Source of the DNA: Castellaniella defragrans
GTDB taxonomy: Bacteria > Pseudomonadota > Gammaproteobacteria > Burkholderiales > Burkholderiaceae_B
Direction: 5' to 3'
Length of the DNA stretch: 64,000 bases
Assembly: GCF_014203015.1 (NCBI RefSeq)
Contig: NZ_JACHIB010000011.1
Span: 62,001-126,000, forward strand
Under the pieces are notes generated by a model that saw only the letters and a list, made by a program, of their open reading frames with translations, made no database searches and had not been told where the DNA came from. Positions 13,901-21,188 of this stretch are shown one piece after another; the stretch's first letter is position 1, and every line of letters begins with the position of its first letter. The translations under genes and the position numbers were made by a program.

Positions 13901-14985
13901 CGCGGCAGGCCGCCCGGCAGCGCCAGGTCGCGGCGCAGGTGCTCGGCGCGGTAGCGGCTGTGGCGCCGCAGGCCGCGCAGCGACCGGGCGGCGTCCCGTA
14001 CCGTCTCGGCCAGCGGAGCGTCCTCGTCCGGCGTCCAGACCCAGGGCAGCACGTTCATCACGGTCGCCACGGCCCGGGCGCTCCTGCTGCCCAGGCGGCC
14101 CATGGCCGGCACGCCCGATACGCATCCGGACGGCCCCAGGTGGCGCGCCACGTAGGCGGCACCCAGGGCGGTGAGGATGTCGGGCCAGCTGACTTCGGCG
14201 GCCGCTTCCAGGGCGCGCAGCGCATCCGCCAGCGCGGCGGGCGCCTCGTGCTCCAGGCGCAGGCAGTCGTGGGCGCTGAGGGCCGATGCCGCGGCCAGGC
14301 TGGCGGCGGGCACGTGGCCCGCGCAGTGCGCCAGCCAGAATTCCCGGGCCTGCGCGCGCTTCGGGTCGGCGCGCCAGGCGCGGTCCTCGTCCCAGACCGG
14401 CGCCAGCGGCGCCAGCGGCGGTTCGCGCTCGGCGGCGCCTTCGCCCAGCGCCCGGTACAGGCGGATGGCGCGGCCCTCGATCAGGGCCATGCCGTAGCCG
14501 TCGGCGGCCAGGTGGTGCACGCGCTGGTACCACAGCGCCAGCGCCGGGCCGCACAGGAACAGGACCTGGCACGCGAGGGGATCGCGCAGGGGATCGACGG
14601 GGCGGCGCAGGTCGCCCCGGATCCAGGTGTCCGCCTGGGCGTGCGCCTCGGTTTCGGGCAGGTGGCGCAGGTCGCGGATCTCCAGGCGCGGCGCGCGCAC
14701 GGGGTCGATGCATTGCGCCGGGCCGTCGGGGCGGTCCTCGAAGCGCAGGGACAGGGACTCGGCCTCGGCCAGCGCCTGGTTCACGGCCCGCTCGAAGCGC
14801 GGCACGTCCAGCGGGCTGCGCAGCGTGGTGCAGTGCGCCGGATTGAAAATCGGGTTGGCCGGGTCCAGGCGCTGGGCGTACCACAGGCCTTCCTGGGCTT
14901 CGGTCAGCGGCGCCCAGGCCGCGGCGGCGTCCGGCGCGGCCGTGGCTGCGCCGGACGCCGGCCGGGCGGGGATCGGATCGCTCAT
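10945..14985 (-). CDS. entF: EntF-like NRPS (C-A-T-TE), predicted serine module
   Basis: A 1346-residue single-module nonribosomal peptide synthetase expected to join DHB to an amino acid and release or cyclise the oligomer. Condensation domain with HHLAADG at residues 157-163. Adenylation domain with YTSGSTGAPKG, GEALPA, NLYGPTEAAVDV and YLGRLDHQVKLRGQRIE; its specificity positions read D-V-W (FDVSVW), H (VLHFVPSM), F/S (VFCSG), L, V-D, the EntF serine code. Carrier domain with ALGGHSLLAAR, and a thioesterase with GWSVGG and a late His (STHAG). The ATG at 14985 overlaps the carrier-protein stop by 4 bases; the longer frame to 15087 would overlap that gene far more. No MbtH-like gene is nearby. 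Confidence 0.93.
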   Translation of the reverse strand: MSDPIPARPASGAATAAPDAAAAWAPLTEAQEGLWYAQRLDPANPIFNPAHCTTLRSPLDVPRFERAVNQALAEAESLSLRFEDRPDGPAQCIDPVRAPRLEIRDLRHLPETEAHAQADTWIRGDLRRPVDPLRDPLACQVLFLCGPALALWYQRVHHLAADGYGMALIEGRAIRLYRALGEGAAEREPPLAPLAPVWDEDRAWRADPKRAQAREFWLAHCAGHVPAASLAAASALSAHDCLRLEHEAPAALADALRALEAAAEVSWPDILTALGAAYVARHLGPSGCVSGVPAMGRLGSRSARAVATVMNVLPWVWTPDEDAPLAETVRDAARSLRGLRRHSRYRAEHLRRDLALPGGLPRLHGPILNVLPFDAPYAAAGLDAAQAVLCTGPVEDLTLGFRAAPDGGGLRIEIEANPKLYAPEQVRAHLRRLTAFLEAALAAPRLADVPTLTADEHERWALAPNRTAHPVPAGTLWSRIHERLRAEPGRVGLEDDAGSWTYADIDAWTARAARRLRALGAGPGVLTAVALPRSARRVLCLLAILRSGAAYLPLDPRQPAARLRGILDDARARVLIGPAALCAGLDTRPLAAEALGAADEPDGPGAADAPADPGPAAGRDTDEGPAAGPEDPAYVIYTSGSTGAPKGVIVPHAAIVNRLEWMRAHYAIGPDDRILQKTPATFDVSVWELFLPFLSGACLVAAPPDAHRDPAWLCRLVRERRITVLHFVPSMLAAVLDEPAARGLQARLVFCSGEALPAALRDRFHRTIRAELHNLYGPTEAAVDVSYWPAGAQDDSQPIPIGWPVWNTRLHVLDERLRPVPPGTPGQLYLGGRQLATGYLGRPDLTAERFVPAPPGLPDDRLYATGDLATRREDGAVVYLGRLDHQVKLRGQRIELGEIEAVLAAHPDVAQAAVLAREDRPGQTLLAAYVVPEAGRAFDRDALAAHMADRLPDYMVPAAWVPLAALPVTANGKLDRKALPVPERSGQGAARPPRTATERRVAEAFRAVLALPGLPGADDDFFALGGHSLLAARLALALRDGHDLSLGTVFQYPTVARLAAHLDDAAGRAAGAAQAGFGPVVTLREAAGRPALFCIHPAGGLSWCYGALARALPAPRTVHGLQAPALALDGQPPADSLAALARTYAERVLSLQAEGPYHLAGWSVGGILAQAVAVELQARGQAVGVVALLDAYPCEAWRERPEPAPEDLYKALLHIAGADPHALSPERLSRRGVVDFLRAQGHPLGALSDARLDAVFETVGHTNRLVRRHRHARYEGAALHFQAALDHADSGLDPRMWEPHVGTLIRHAVDSTHAGLPGAAATAVIAPLLDACLRTADQGAPVGATA

Positions 14986-15224
14986 GCCTCGCGCGCCAGG
15001 CCGCGGGCCACGATCGCCCACCAGTGCGCCAGGGTGGCGTCGGCGGCCAGGTCGGCGAATTCCAGCTCCGCGCCCGCCTCGCGCCATTGCGCGGCGAGCT
15101 TCATGAGGCGCATGGAATCCAGGCCCAGGTCCATCAGGTTGTCGTCGTCGAGGATGTCGGAAGGCGATTCGTGCAGCATGCGGGCGATGTCGGCGCGCAT
15201 GGATTCGAGGCTGAGGGCGGTCAT
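14982..15224 (-). CDS. Free-standing aryl carrier protein (EntB C-domain)
   Basis: An 80-residue carrier protein. The phosphopantetheine site is in DLGLDSMRLMKLAAQW, closely resembling the LGLDSVR(M)M segment of the EntB aryl carrier domain, and the tail has the paired Trp (AHWWAIV) typical of aryl carriers. It should hold DHB as a thioester after loading by the EntE-like ligase and present it to the NRPS condensation domain. In enterobacteria this domain is fused to isochorismatase; here it is a separate gene placed between the ligase gene (46 bases upstream) and the NRPS (4-base overlap), which favours matched expression with its partners. Confidence 0.9.
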   Translation of the reverse strand: MTALSLESMRADIARMLHESPSDILDDDNLMDLGLDSMRLMKLAAQWREAGAELEFADLAADATLAHWWAIVARGLAREA

Positions 15225-15270
15225 GTCGGTGAGGGTGATCCGTATCGATGAAGGGGCGGCGCCGTGCGGC

Positions 15271-17061
15271 TCACTGCGCGGCGCGTTCCTGGCTTTCCTG
15301 TTCCAGCAGTTGAGCGCGCAGCTGGGCGCGCAGGGCCTTGCGGCTGATCTTCAGGGCGGCGGTGGAGGCGAACCGGTCCACGAACACGATCTGGTCGGGG
15401 ACCTTGAAGTCGGCGATGCCGCGCGCGCGGATCCAGCGCTTCAGGTCCGCCGGGCGCGGGCGTTCGCCCTTGGGGATGACGAAGGCGCAGCTGCGCTCGC
15501 CCAGGTATTCGTCCGGCACGGAGACCACGGCGGCGTCGAAGACCTGCGGGTGCGACAGCAGGTGGTCCTCGATCTCCTCGGCGGAGATCTTTTCCCCGGC
15601 GCGGTTGATGTGGTCGCCCGCGCGGCCCTGGACTTCCAGGTAGCCCTCGGGCGTCATGCGCACCACGTCGCCGGTGCGGTAGTAGCCGTCCTCGGTGAAG
15701 GAGCGCGCGTTGGCCGAGGGATTGTCGTGGTAGGCGCGGATCGTGTAGGGGCCGCGCGTGAGCAGGTGGCCCGCCTGGCCCGGCGCGACCGGCCGGCCCT
15801 CGTCGTCGAGGATCAGGATCTCGTCGTCCGGGCTGATGGGGCGGCCCTGGGTGTGGATGACGAGCTCGTCCGGGTCGTCCAGGCGGGTGTAGTTCACCAG
15901 CCCTTCCGCCATGCCGAAGACCTGCTGCAGCGTGGCGCCCAGCGTCGGGCGCACGCGGCGGGCGATCTCGGCCGACAGCTTGGCGCCGCCCACCTGGATG
16001 GCGCGCAGGCTGGACAGGTCGCGCCCCGAGGCGGGCGCGCGGTCCAGCCATTGCAGCAGCAGCGGCGGCACCAGGCTGGTGACCGTGACGCGCTCGCGCT
16101 CGACCAGGGCGAAGGCCGACTCCGGATCGGGCGAGGGGCAGAGCACCACGCGGCCGCCCGCGTACAGCGTGCCCAGGAAGCCGGGCGAGCTCATGGGGAA
16201 GTTGTGCGCGATCGGCAGCGCGCCCAGGAACACGCTGTCCGCGTCCAGCCCGCAGATGCGGGCGGATTCGCGCAGGGTGTAGATGTAGTCGTCGTGCGTG
16301 CGCGGGATCAGCTTGGACAGCCCCGTGCTGCCGCCCGAGATCTGCAGGAAGGCCACGTCCTGGCCCTGCGAGACGCTGGCCGGGACGGCGGCGCCGTCGG
16401 CGGCGTAGAGCGCGTCCAGGCGCGGGAAGGCGGCGGCTGCGCCCTGCGCGGCGACCGCCGGGCTCGCCGCGGCCGCCGGGGTTGCCGTGGCAGTGGCTGC
16501 CGCGGGCGCCGTTGCGGCGGGGGCGGCGATCCAGACGTGCTCGACGCGCGGCTGGCGGGCCTGGAGTTCGCGCGCCAGTTCCGTGTAGTCGAAGCCGGCG
16601 TGCGCGGCGGCGGCCACGTAGGCGCGCGCGCCCGAGCCCCGGGCGAAGTGCTCGATCTCGGTGATGCGGTGCGCGGGCAGGGCGTAGACCGGGATCAGGC
16701 CGGCGCGGAACAGGCCCATCACCACGGCGATGAAGTCGGGGACGTTGGGCAGGTGCACCAGCACGCGGTCGCCTTGCTGCAGGCCCGCGCCCAGGAATCC
16801 GGCCGCCAGGGCGCTGGCGCGGCGGTCCAGTTCGGCGTAGGTCCAGCGCTGCTCGCCGCCGATCACGGCCAGACGGTCGGGATGGGCCGTGGCGCGTTCC
16901 CGCAGCCAGGCGCCGAAGGTCTCGTTGCGCCAGTAGCCGGCCGCCCGGTAGCGGGCGGCGAACGCGTCGGGCCAGACCTGGACGGGCCGGGACGGTTCGC
17001 CGGATGCGTCGGCGGCGCGCGGGGCGGAATCGGAAGCGGGGGAGATGGAGGCCATCGTCAT
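15271..17061 (-). CDS. entE: 2,3-dihydroxybenzoate-AMP ligase
   Basis: Adenylates DHB and loads it on the aryl carrier protein. The 596-residue stand-alone adenylation enzyme shows SGGSTGLSKLIPRTH (P-loop), PIAHNFPMSSPG, FGMAEGLVNYTRLDD, YYRTGDVV and INRAGEKISAEEIE. The AHNFPMSSPG segment has Ser at the position that is Ser in DHB-activating enzymes (DhbE) and Cys in salicylate-activating ones (YbtE/PchD), so DHB is the likelier substrate. An unusual Ala/Thr/Pro-rich insert of about 30 residues lies around residue 190. Two ATGs (17061 and 17055) are possible. First gene of the leftward operon, 26 bases downstream of a strong Fur box. Confidence 0.94.
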   Translation of the reverse strand: MTMASISPASDSAPRAADASGEPSRPVQVWPDAFAARYRAAGYWRNETFGAWLRERATAHPDRLAVIGGEQRWTYAELDRRASALAAGFLGAGLQQGDRVLVHLPNVPDFIAVVMGLFRAGLIPVYALPAHRITEIEHFARGSGARAYVAAAAHAGFDYTELARELQARQPRVEHVWIAAPAATAPAAATATATPAAAASPAVAAQGAAAAFPRLDALYAADGAAVPASVSQGQDVAFLQISGGSTGLSKLIPRTHDDYIYTLRESARICGLDADSVFLGALPIAHNFPMSSPGFLGTLYAGGRVVLCPSPDPESAFALVERERVTVTSLVPPLLLQWLDRAPASGRDLSSLRAIQVGGAKLSAEIARRVRPTLGATLQQVFGMAEGLVNYTRLDDPDELVIHTQGRPISPDDEILILDDEGRPVAPGQAGHLLTRGPYTIRAYHDNPSANARSFTEDGYYRTGDVVRMTPEGYLEVQGRAGDHINRAGEKISAEEIEDHLLSHPQVFDAAVVSVPDEYLGERSCAFVIPKGERPRPADLKRWIRARGIADFKVPDQIVFVDRFASTAALKISRKALRAQLRAQLLEQESQERAAQ

Positions 17062-17087
17062 GGTTCAGGCGTCAATGATCTGAGCAT

Positions 17088-17106
17088 GATAATGAGAATG
17101 ATTATA
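17088..17106 (-). promoter_or_regulatory. Fur box and -10 of the entE operon
   Basis: The 19-bp GATAATGAGAATGATTATA matches the Fur consensus at 16 of 19 positions. On the minus strand a perfect -10 hexamer TATAAT (plus 17101-17106) lies inside it, with a weak -35-like TTGGAT-type sequence about 17 bases upstream. Fur bound with iron would therefore block the promoter. It lies 26 bases before the entE start codon. Confidence 0.85.
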
Positions 17107-17140
17107 GTCTATGGAAAGAGGGAATCCAGCCCTTGGATTC

Positions 17141-17206
17141 AGCTTGCAGTCAGCTTGCGGCCAGTTTTCAGTCGGGTTGCGGTCGGGTTGCAGTCGGCCT
17201 GCGGCC
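17141..17206. repeat. Six tandem 11-bp direct repeats upstream of the entE promoter
   Basis: Six contiguous 11-bp units with consensus RGYTTGCRGTC (for example AGCTTGCAGTC at 17141-17151 and GGGTTGCAGTC at 17185-17195). They begin 35 bp upstream of the Fur box, on the activator side of the leftward entE promoter, and end before the 3' end of the PPTase gene. An 11-bp period places each unit on about the same face of the helix, as expected for a protein-binding array. It may equally be a neutral minisatellite. Confidence 0.8.
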
Positions 17207-17310
17207 AGCTGTCCGAGCTGCCTGCCGGTCCGGGTGGCTCGTCCGCTTCGGCGGACGTGTTCCGCCATCGCGCGTCCCGTCCCGCATTCCGTCCTGTGCG
17301 GCGATGCCGT

Positions 17311-18234
17311 TCATCCGTCCCGGTCGTCGTTCCAGCCATCGTCCGGTGCGCCGATCCAGTCGGCCAGCGCCAGCGTCCTCAGGGTCCAGGCGTCCGGAGG
17401 CGGCGCGCCGGGGGCCGGCCGCCCGCCGGCGCACGAGGCGGTGTCCGGGCCCGGCGCCCCTCCGGGCAGGCACAGCGCGGCGCAATGGCCGGGTTCCGAC
17501 CACAGCAGCCGCACCCACAGGCCTTCGGCTTCGGGCAGGCCTGAGACCGGCGTCCAGCCCGCCGTTTCGCCGGGTCCGCCCGGTCCGGCGGATTGGCCGG
17601 GTTCGCGGGACTCGCCTGGTTTGACCGGTTCGGCCGGTGCGTCGGATCCGCCGGCGTCCGCCAGCCGCAGCGCCCCGGGCTCGACCGACAGCCCCAGGCC
17701 GCAGGCCTTGAGGATGGCCTCGCGGCGGACCCACTGGGCGCAGAAGGCCCGGGGATCGGGCGCGGCGCCGGATCGGCCCGCCGCCGGATGGTCCCGCGCT
17801 GGAGGGTCCAGCGCCGGATGACTCGCCGCCGGGAGCGGACCGCCGGTGACCAGCCGCCACAGCGCCGCGTCCACTTGATCGGGGCAATGCTCCACGTCCA
17901 CGCCCAGCGGTCCGGGGCCGACTCCGACCAGGACGAGGTCGCCGCTGTGCGCGATGTTGAAATGCCAGGCGGCCGCCACCAGCATCGGCTTGCCGTGCGG
18001 CCCCGCACCCAGCGGGACGTCCGCGGGCGCCAGGCCCAGGCGCCGGCCCAGCAGGCGGCGCGCCAGCGCGCGGCCGACCAGGCTGCGCAGGCGGTCGTCG
18101 GCGCGCCGCAGGCGGGCGATCCGGCGCCATTCGTCCTCGGGCAGGTCCAGGCGCAGGCGCGCGGCTCCCGCGGCGTCCGGCAGTCCCCGGGACAGGATCA
18201 GCCGGTACGGGGCGCGGGCGTCCGGGGCGTGCAT
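17311..18234 (-). CDS. EntD/Sfp-type 4'-phosphopantetheinyl transferase
   Basis: Transfers the phosphopantetheine arm of CoA to the Ser of carrier domains, here presumably the aryl carrier and the NRPS carrier. The 307-residue protein has the PPTase motifs: GPHGKPML, WHFNIAHSGD, the Mg-binding GVDVEH, and WVRREAILKACGLGL (variant of WxxKEAxxK). The region between the last two motifs and the C-terminus contains long Pro/Gly/Ala-rich stretches (around residues 215-240) unusual for the family, so it is longer than typical (about 210-250). Start at 18234 (MHAPDARAPYRL) rather than further upstream, which would run into the esterase gene. Last gene of the leftward uptake operon. Confidence 0.87.
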   Translation of the reverse strand: MHAPDARAPYRLILSRGLPDAAGAARLRLDLPEDEWRRIARLRRADDRLRSLVGRALARRLLGRRLGLAPADVPLGAGPHGKPMLVAAAWHFNIAHSGDLVLVGVGPGPLGVDVEHCPDQVDAALWRLVTGGPLPAASHPALDPPARDHPAAGRSGAAPDPRAFCAQWVRREAILKACGLGLSVEPGALRLADAGGSDAPAEPVKPGESREPGQSAGPGGPGETAGWTPVSGLPEAEGLWVRLLWSEPGHCAALCLPGGAPGPDTASCAGGRPAPGAPPPDAWTLRTLALADWIGAPDDGWNDDRDG

Positions 18235-18271
18235 GGTGGGCCGGGCGGCAGGCGGCGTCGTCCGGCGCGCG

Positions 18272-19225
18272 TCACGTCGTGGCGGCGAGCGCCATCGCCC
18301 GCCGCGCGCTGGCGCGCAGCGCGTCGCCGTGGTGGGTGCCGTCCAGGCGCTCCAGCGCACAGTCCAGCCAGGGGATGCCGGCCAGGCGGTCCAGCAGGGC
18401 CTCCAGCCGCGGCAGGGTCGGGATGCCGTCGGCCGGACGGCGCGGGCGCGTGGGATCGAGGGGCCGGGGATACCAGCGCTCGTCCGTGCCGGCCATGAGG
18501 GTCAGCCGCACCCGGGGCGCCGCCGGATGCGGGCGGGGCGTGGATGGGCCGGCCCCGTCCGGACCGCCGGGCGCCGGAGAAACGGCATCGCCCGGGCTGG
18601 CCGGACCCCCGGGCGCCTGGGCGGGATCGGCCGGCAGGCTGCGGGGCAGCCCGTCCAGCAGGGCCTCGATCCGTCCGTCGCGCCACCAGAGCGAGGGGCT
18701 GGCGCAGATCGTGTGGGCGAACCGGCCGGGGTGCCGCACCAGCGCGTAGAGCGCGCACAGGCCGCCGTAGGAATGGCCGTACAGGCACAGGCGGCGGGGA
18801 TCGAGGGGCGCCTGGGCGCCCGCCCAGTCCAGCATCGGCCCCAGCAGCGCATCCAGGAACGCATCCGCGCCGCCGCACTGCCATTCGGGCCGGCGCGGAT
18901 CGGGCCAGCGGCCGCCGTCCGGCGCGGGCGGCGTGAAGTCCAGCGCGCGCCGCGCCAGGGCCTGCGCCTGGAGGCCGGCCTGGGCCGGCCCGCCCTGCCT
19001 GGACAGCCGCGGCAGCACGGGGCCGTGCATGCCGCCGTGGCCCGGGATCAGCACCGCGCAGGCCGATTCGTGGCCGGTGGGCGGATCCAGCGGCCACACC
19101 CAGTCGCCGTCCAGCAGGACCAGCAGCGGCCAGCCGCGCGGGGGCGGTGCGCCGGCGGGAACGTGCAGGCGCAGGCGGCGCGCGCCGGGCGCACCGGCCG
19201 CCAGCACGGTGGCCCGCAGGCTCAT
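18272..19225 (-). CDS. Fes/IroE-like siderophore esterase (first copy)
   Basis: A 317-residue alpha/beta hydrolase of the putative-esterase family that includes Fes and IroE, which cut the ester bonds of catecholate tri-serine siderophores. The nucleophile elbow is YGHSYGGLCALYAL, followed by ASPSLWWRD, a sequence typical of this family, and a C-terminal His in DGTHHGDALRA. No signal peptide is evident, so it is probably cytoplasmic and releases iron from imported ferric siderophore. The start codon overlaps the fepB-like stop by 4 bases, in an operon with permease, ATPase, binding protein and PPTase. A second esterase is at 22369-23244. Confidence 0.83.
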   Translation of the reverse strand: MSLRATVLAAGAPGARRLRLHVPAGAPPPRGWPLLVLLDGDWVWPLDPPTGHESACAVLIPGHGGMHGPVLPRLSRQGGPAQAGLQAQALARRALDFTPPAPDGGRWPDPRRPEWQCGGADAFLDALLGPMLDWAGAQAPLDPRRLCLYGHSYGGLCALYALVRHPGRFAHTICASPSLWWRDGRIEALLDGLPRSLPADPAQAPGGPASPGDAVSPAPGGPDGAGPSTPRPHPAAPRVRLTLMAGTDERWYPRPLDPTRPRRPADGIPTLPRLEALLDRLAGIPWLDCALERLDGTHHGDALRASARRAMALAATT

Positions 19226-20370
19226 CGGGCGCCGGGCCCGGCCCCGGGTTTCAGGTCCACCAGGTAGGTGCCTTCCAGGGGGACGGCCAGGAACCGTTCG
19301 TTGATCTCGCGCAGCGTCCCGGCGGGATCCACGTCGGCGAAGCGGTCCGGATGGATCCAGTGGGCCAGGGCCTCGATGAAGACCACGTGCAGCGGCGAAT
19401 CGTTGAAGGCGTGCCAGATGCCGTGGCTGTTGCCCGAGCGCACCGCCGGCAGGGCGCCCAGGCGGTTGGATTCGATCAGGCGCGCCAGGCTGGCGCGGGC
19501 GTCGGCCTCGGACACCCCGGCGCCGATCGCCAGACCCGTGCCCTTGCGCGAGCCGGTGCCGGTGGCGACGTAGACCTGGGGGGCGCGCGCGTTGATGTAT
19601 TCAAAGTTCAGCTTGCCCGTGGCGCTTTTCAGGACGTCGGCGCCGATGTTGTGGCCGCCCGCGTAGGCGATCATTTCGTTGAAGGTGCCCGTGCCCGGCG
19701 AATTGCAGCAGTCGGTGCTGCCCGCGTGGGCATGGACGAAAACCGGCGGACGCCGGTCCGCGGGCAGGTCGGCCAGCCGTTCGGCGACGGTGCGCATGTG
19801 CTGCTGGTAGAAGGCGATGAAGGCCTCGGTGCGGTCCGCCTGGCCGATGGCGCGCCCCAGGGCGCGCAGGCTGGGCACGGTGTTTTCCATCGGCCGGATG
19901 AAGAAGTCGATCACGATCACCGGCACCCCGGCGGCCTCCAGCCGGCCGATCAGCGGCGATTCGCTGGCCGGCTGGCCGGGCGCCAGGCCGGCGAAGGTGG
20001 CGGTCATCACCACCAGGTCGGGACGCAGGGCCAGCGTGCGCTCCACCGAGAACGAGTCCGGCGTGTGGCGCCCCACGACCGGCACCTGCGCCAGGGCGGG
20101 GAAGCGTTTCAGGGCGACTTCGTAGTCCGGCGCGAACGAGGTCCGGAACTCGTCGGACCAGCCGGCCAGCAGGGCGGCCGGATCCGGCGCCAGCAGGGAC
20201 AGCACCTGGAAATGCCGCGCCTGCGCCAGCACGACCCGGTGCGCGGGCCCGGGCAGCGCGACCTGGCGGCCCAGGACGTCGGTGACCTGGATGGGGGCGG
20301 CCGTCGCCGCGCCGGCCAGGCAGGCCAGGACCAGCGGCAGGGCGCGCAGGAATTTCAGGAGTGCGGACAT
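19222..20370 (-). CDS. Periplasmic ferric-siderophore binding protein (FepB-like)
   Basis: Class III periplasmic binding protein delivering ferric siderophore to the inner-membrane ABC transporter. The 382-residue precursor has a signal peptide (cleavage probably after ACLAGAATAA), then the family start IQVTDVLGRQVALPGPAHRVVL and the conserved PDLVVMTATFAGL and PVIVIDFF segments. HAGSTDCCNSPGTGTFNEMI and the C-terminal LAHWIHPD fit the FepB/TroA superfamily. It lies 16 bases downstream of the fepC-like gene and overlaps the esterase gene by 4 bases. Substrate is inferred from context. Confidence 0.88.
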   Translation of the reverse strand: MSALLKFLRALPLVLACLAGAATAAPIQVTDVLGRQVALPGPAHRVVLAQARHFQVLSLLAPDPAALLAGWSDEFRTSFAPDYEVALKRFPALAQVPVVGRHTPDSFSVERTLALRPDLVVMTATFAGLAPGQPASESPLIGRLEAAGVPVIVIDFFIRPMENTVPSLRALGRAIGQADRTEAFIAFYQQHMRTVAERLADLPADRRPPVFVHAHAGSTDCCNSPGTGTFNEMIAYAGGHNIGADVLKSATGKLNFEYINARAPQVYVATGTGSRKGTGLAIGAGVSEADARASLARLIESNRLGALPAVRSGNSHGIWHAFNDSPLHVVFIEALAHWIHPDRFADVDPAGTLREINERFLAVPLEGTYLVDLKPGAGPGAR

Positions 20371-20386
20371 GGGGGGATTATCGCAG

Positions 20387-21172
20387 TCAGGAGGCGGGGG
20401 CGCACAGCCCGTCGATCAGCACATGGGACAGCCCGCGCGAGCAGGTTTCCACCCGGGCCTCGACCTGGTAGACGTCGGCCAGGGACCGGGCCGTGACGAC
20501 CTCGTCCGGCCGGCCGTGGCCGACCAGCTCGCCCGCGCGGATCAGCAGGGCCTCGTCGCTGCGCTGCAGGGCGATGTTCAGGTCGTGCAGCACGATCAGC
20601 GTGGTCAGGCCGTGCTCGCGGGTTTCCTGGGCCAGCAGGTCCATCACGTGGCACTGGTAGTTCAGGTCCAGGGCCGACAGCGGCTCGTCCAGCAGCAGCA
20701 GGCGCGGCGTGCGGATCAGCGCCTGGGCCAGGCCCACCAGCTGCTTCTGGCCGCCGGAGAGCTGGTCCAGGTAATGCATGGCCAGGTGTTCGATGCCCAG
20801 GCGTCCGAGCACGTCCAGGATGCGCTGCGGGCTCGCGTCCTGCGCGCGCGGATCCAGCTCCGAGGCGCGCGCGGCCACCATCACGGACTCGAAGACCCGC
20901 AGGTGCACGGCCGCCGGCAGGGACTGCGGCAGGTAGACCACGCGCTGCGCGCGGCGCTCGAACGACAGCTTCGTCAGGTCCTGGCCGTCGAGCAGCACCT
21001 GGCCGCGCTCGACCTTGAGCAGGCCGGCGAGGGCCTTCAGCAGCGTGGACTTGCCGCTGCCGTTGGGGCCCAGCAGGGACACCACCCGGCCGGGCAGCAG
21101 CGGCCCGGCGGTCAGGTCGCGGATGATGGCGCGGCGGCCGTAGGCGACCGACAGGTCCTGGATCTGCAGCAT
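20387..21172 (-). CDS. Ferric-siderophore ABC transporter ATPase (FepC-like)
   Basis: Cytoplasmic ATPase of an iron-siderophore importer. The 261-residue protein has Walker A (LLGPNGSGKSTLLKAL), ABC signature (LSGGQKQLVGLAQAL), Walker B (LLLLDEPLSALD) and the switch His (LIVLHDLN). The order and length match FepC/FecE. It sits 16 bases after the permease gene and 16 before the binding-protein gene, on the same strand. Confidence 0.92.
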   Translation of the reverse strand: MLQIQDLSVAYGRRAIIRDLTAGPLLPGRVVSLLGPNGSGKSTLLKALAGLLKVERGQVLLDGQDLTKLSFERRAQRVVYLPQSLPAAVHLRVFESVMVAARASELDPRAQDASPQRILDVLGRLGIEHLAMHYLDQLSGGQKQLVGLAQALIRTPRLLLLDEPLSALDLNYQCHVMDLLAQETREHGLTTLIVLHDLNIALQRSDEALLIRAGELVGHGRPDEVVTARSLADVYQVEARVETCSRGLSHVLIDGLCAPAS

Positions 21173-21188
21173 GGCTATTTCGGCATGG

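Noticed and set aside
7893-17061. A salicylate siderophore (pyochelin or yersiniabactin type)
   Set aside because: There is an isochorismatase but no salicylate synthase or pyruvate lyase, and the ligase has the DHB-type Ser in its pocket.
17141-17206. The 11-bp repeats as a CRISPR array
   Set aside because: The units are contiguous, without spacers, and no cas genes are present.
10915-17544. A 2209-codon open frame on the plus strand
   Set aside because: It is antisense to the entF, carrier and entE genes, which have full catalytic motifs; the shadow frame is compositionally biased and has no motif.
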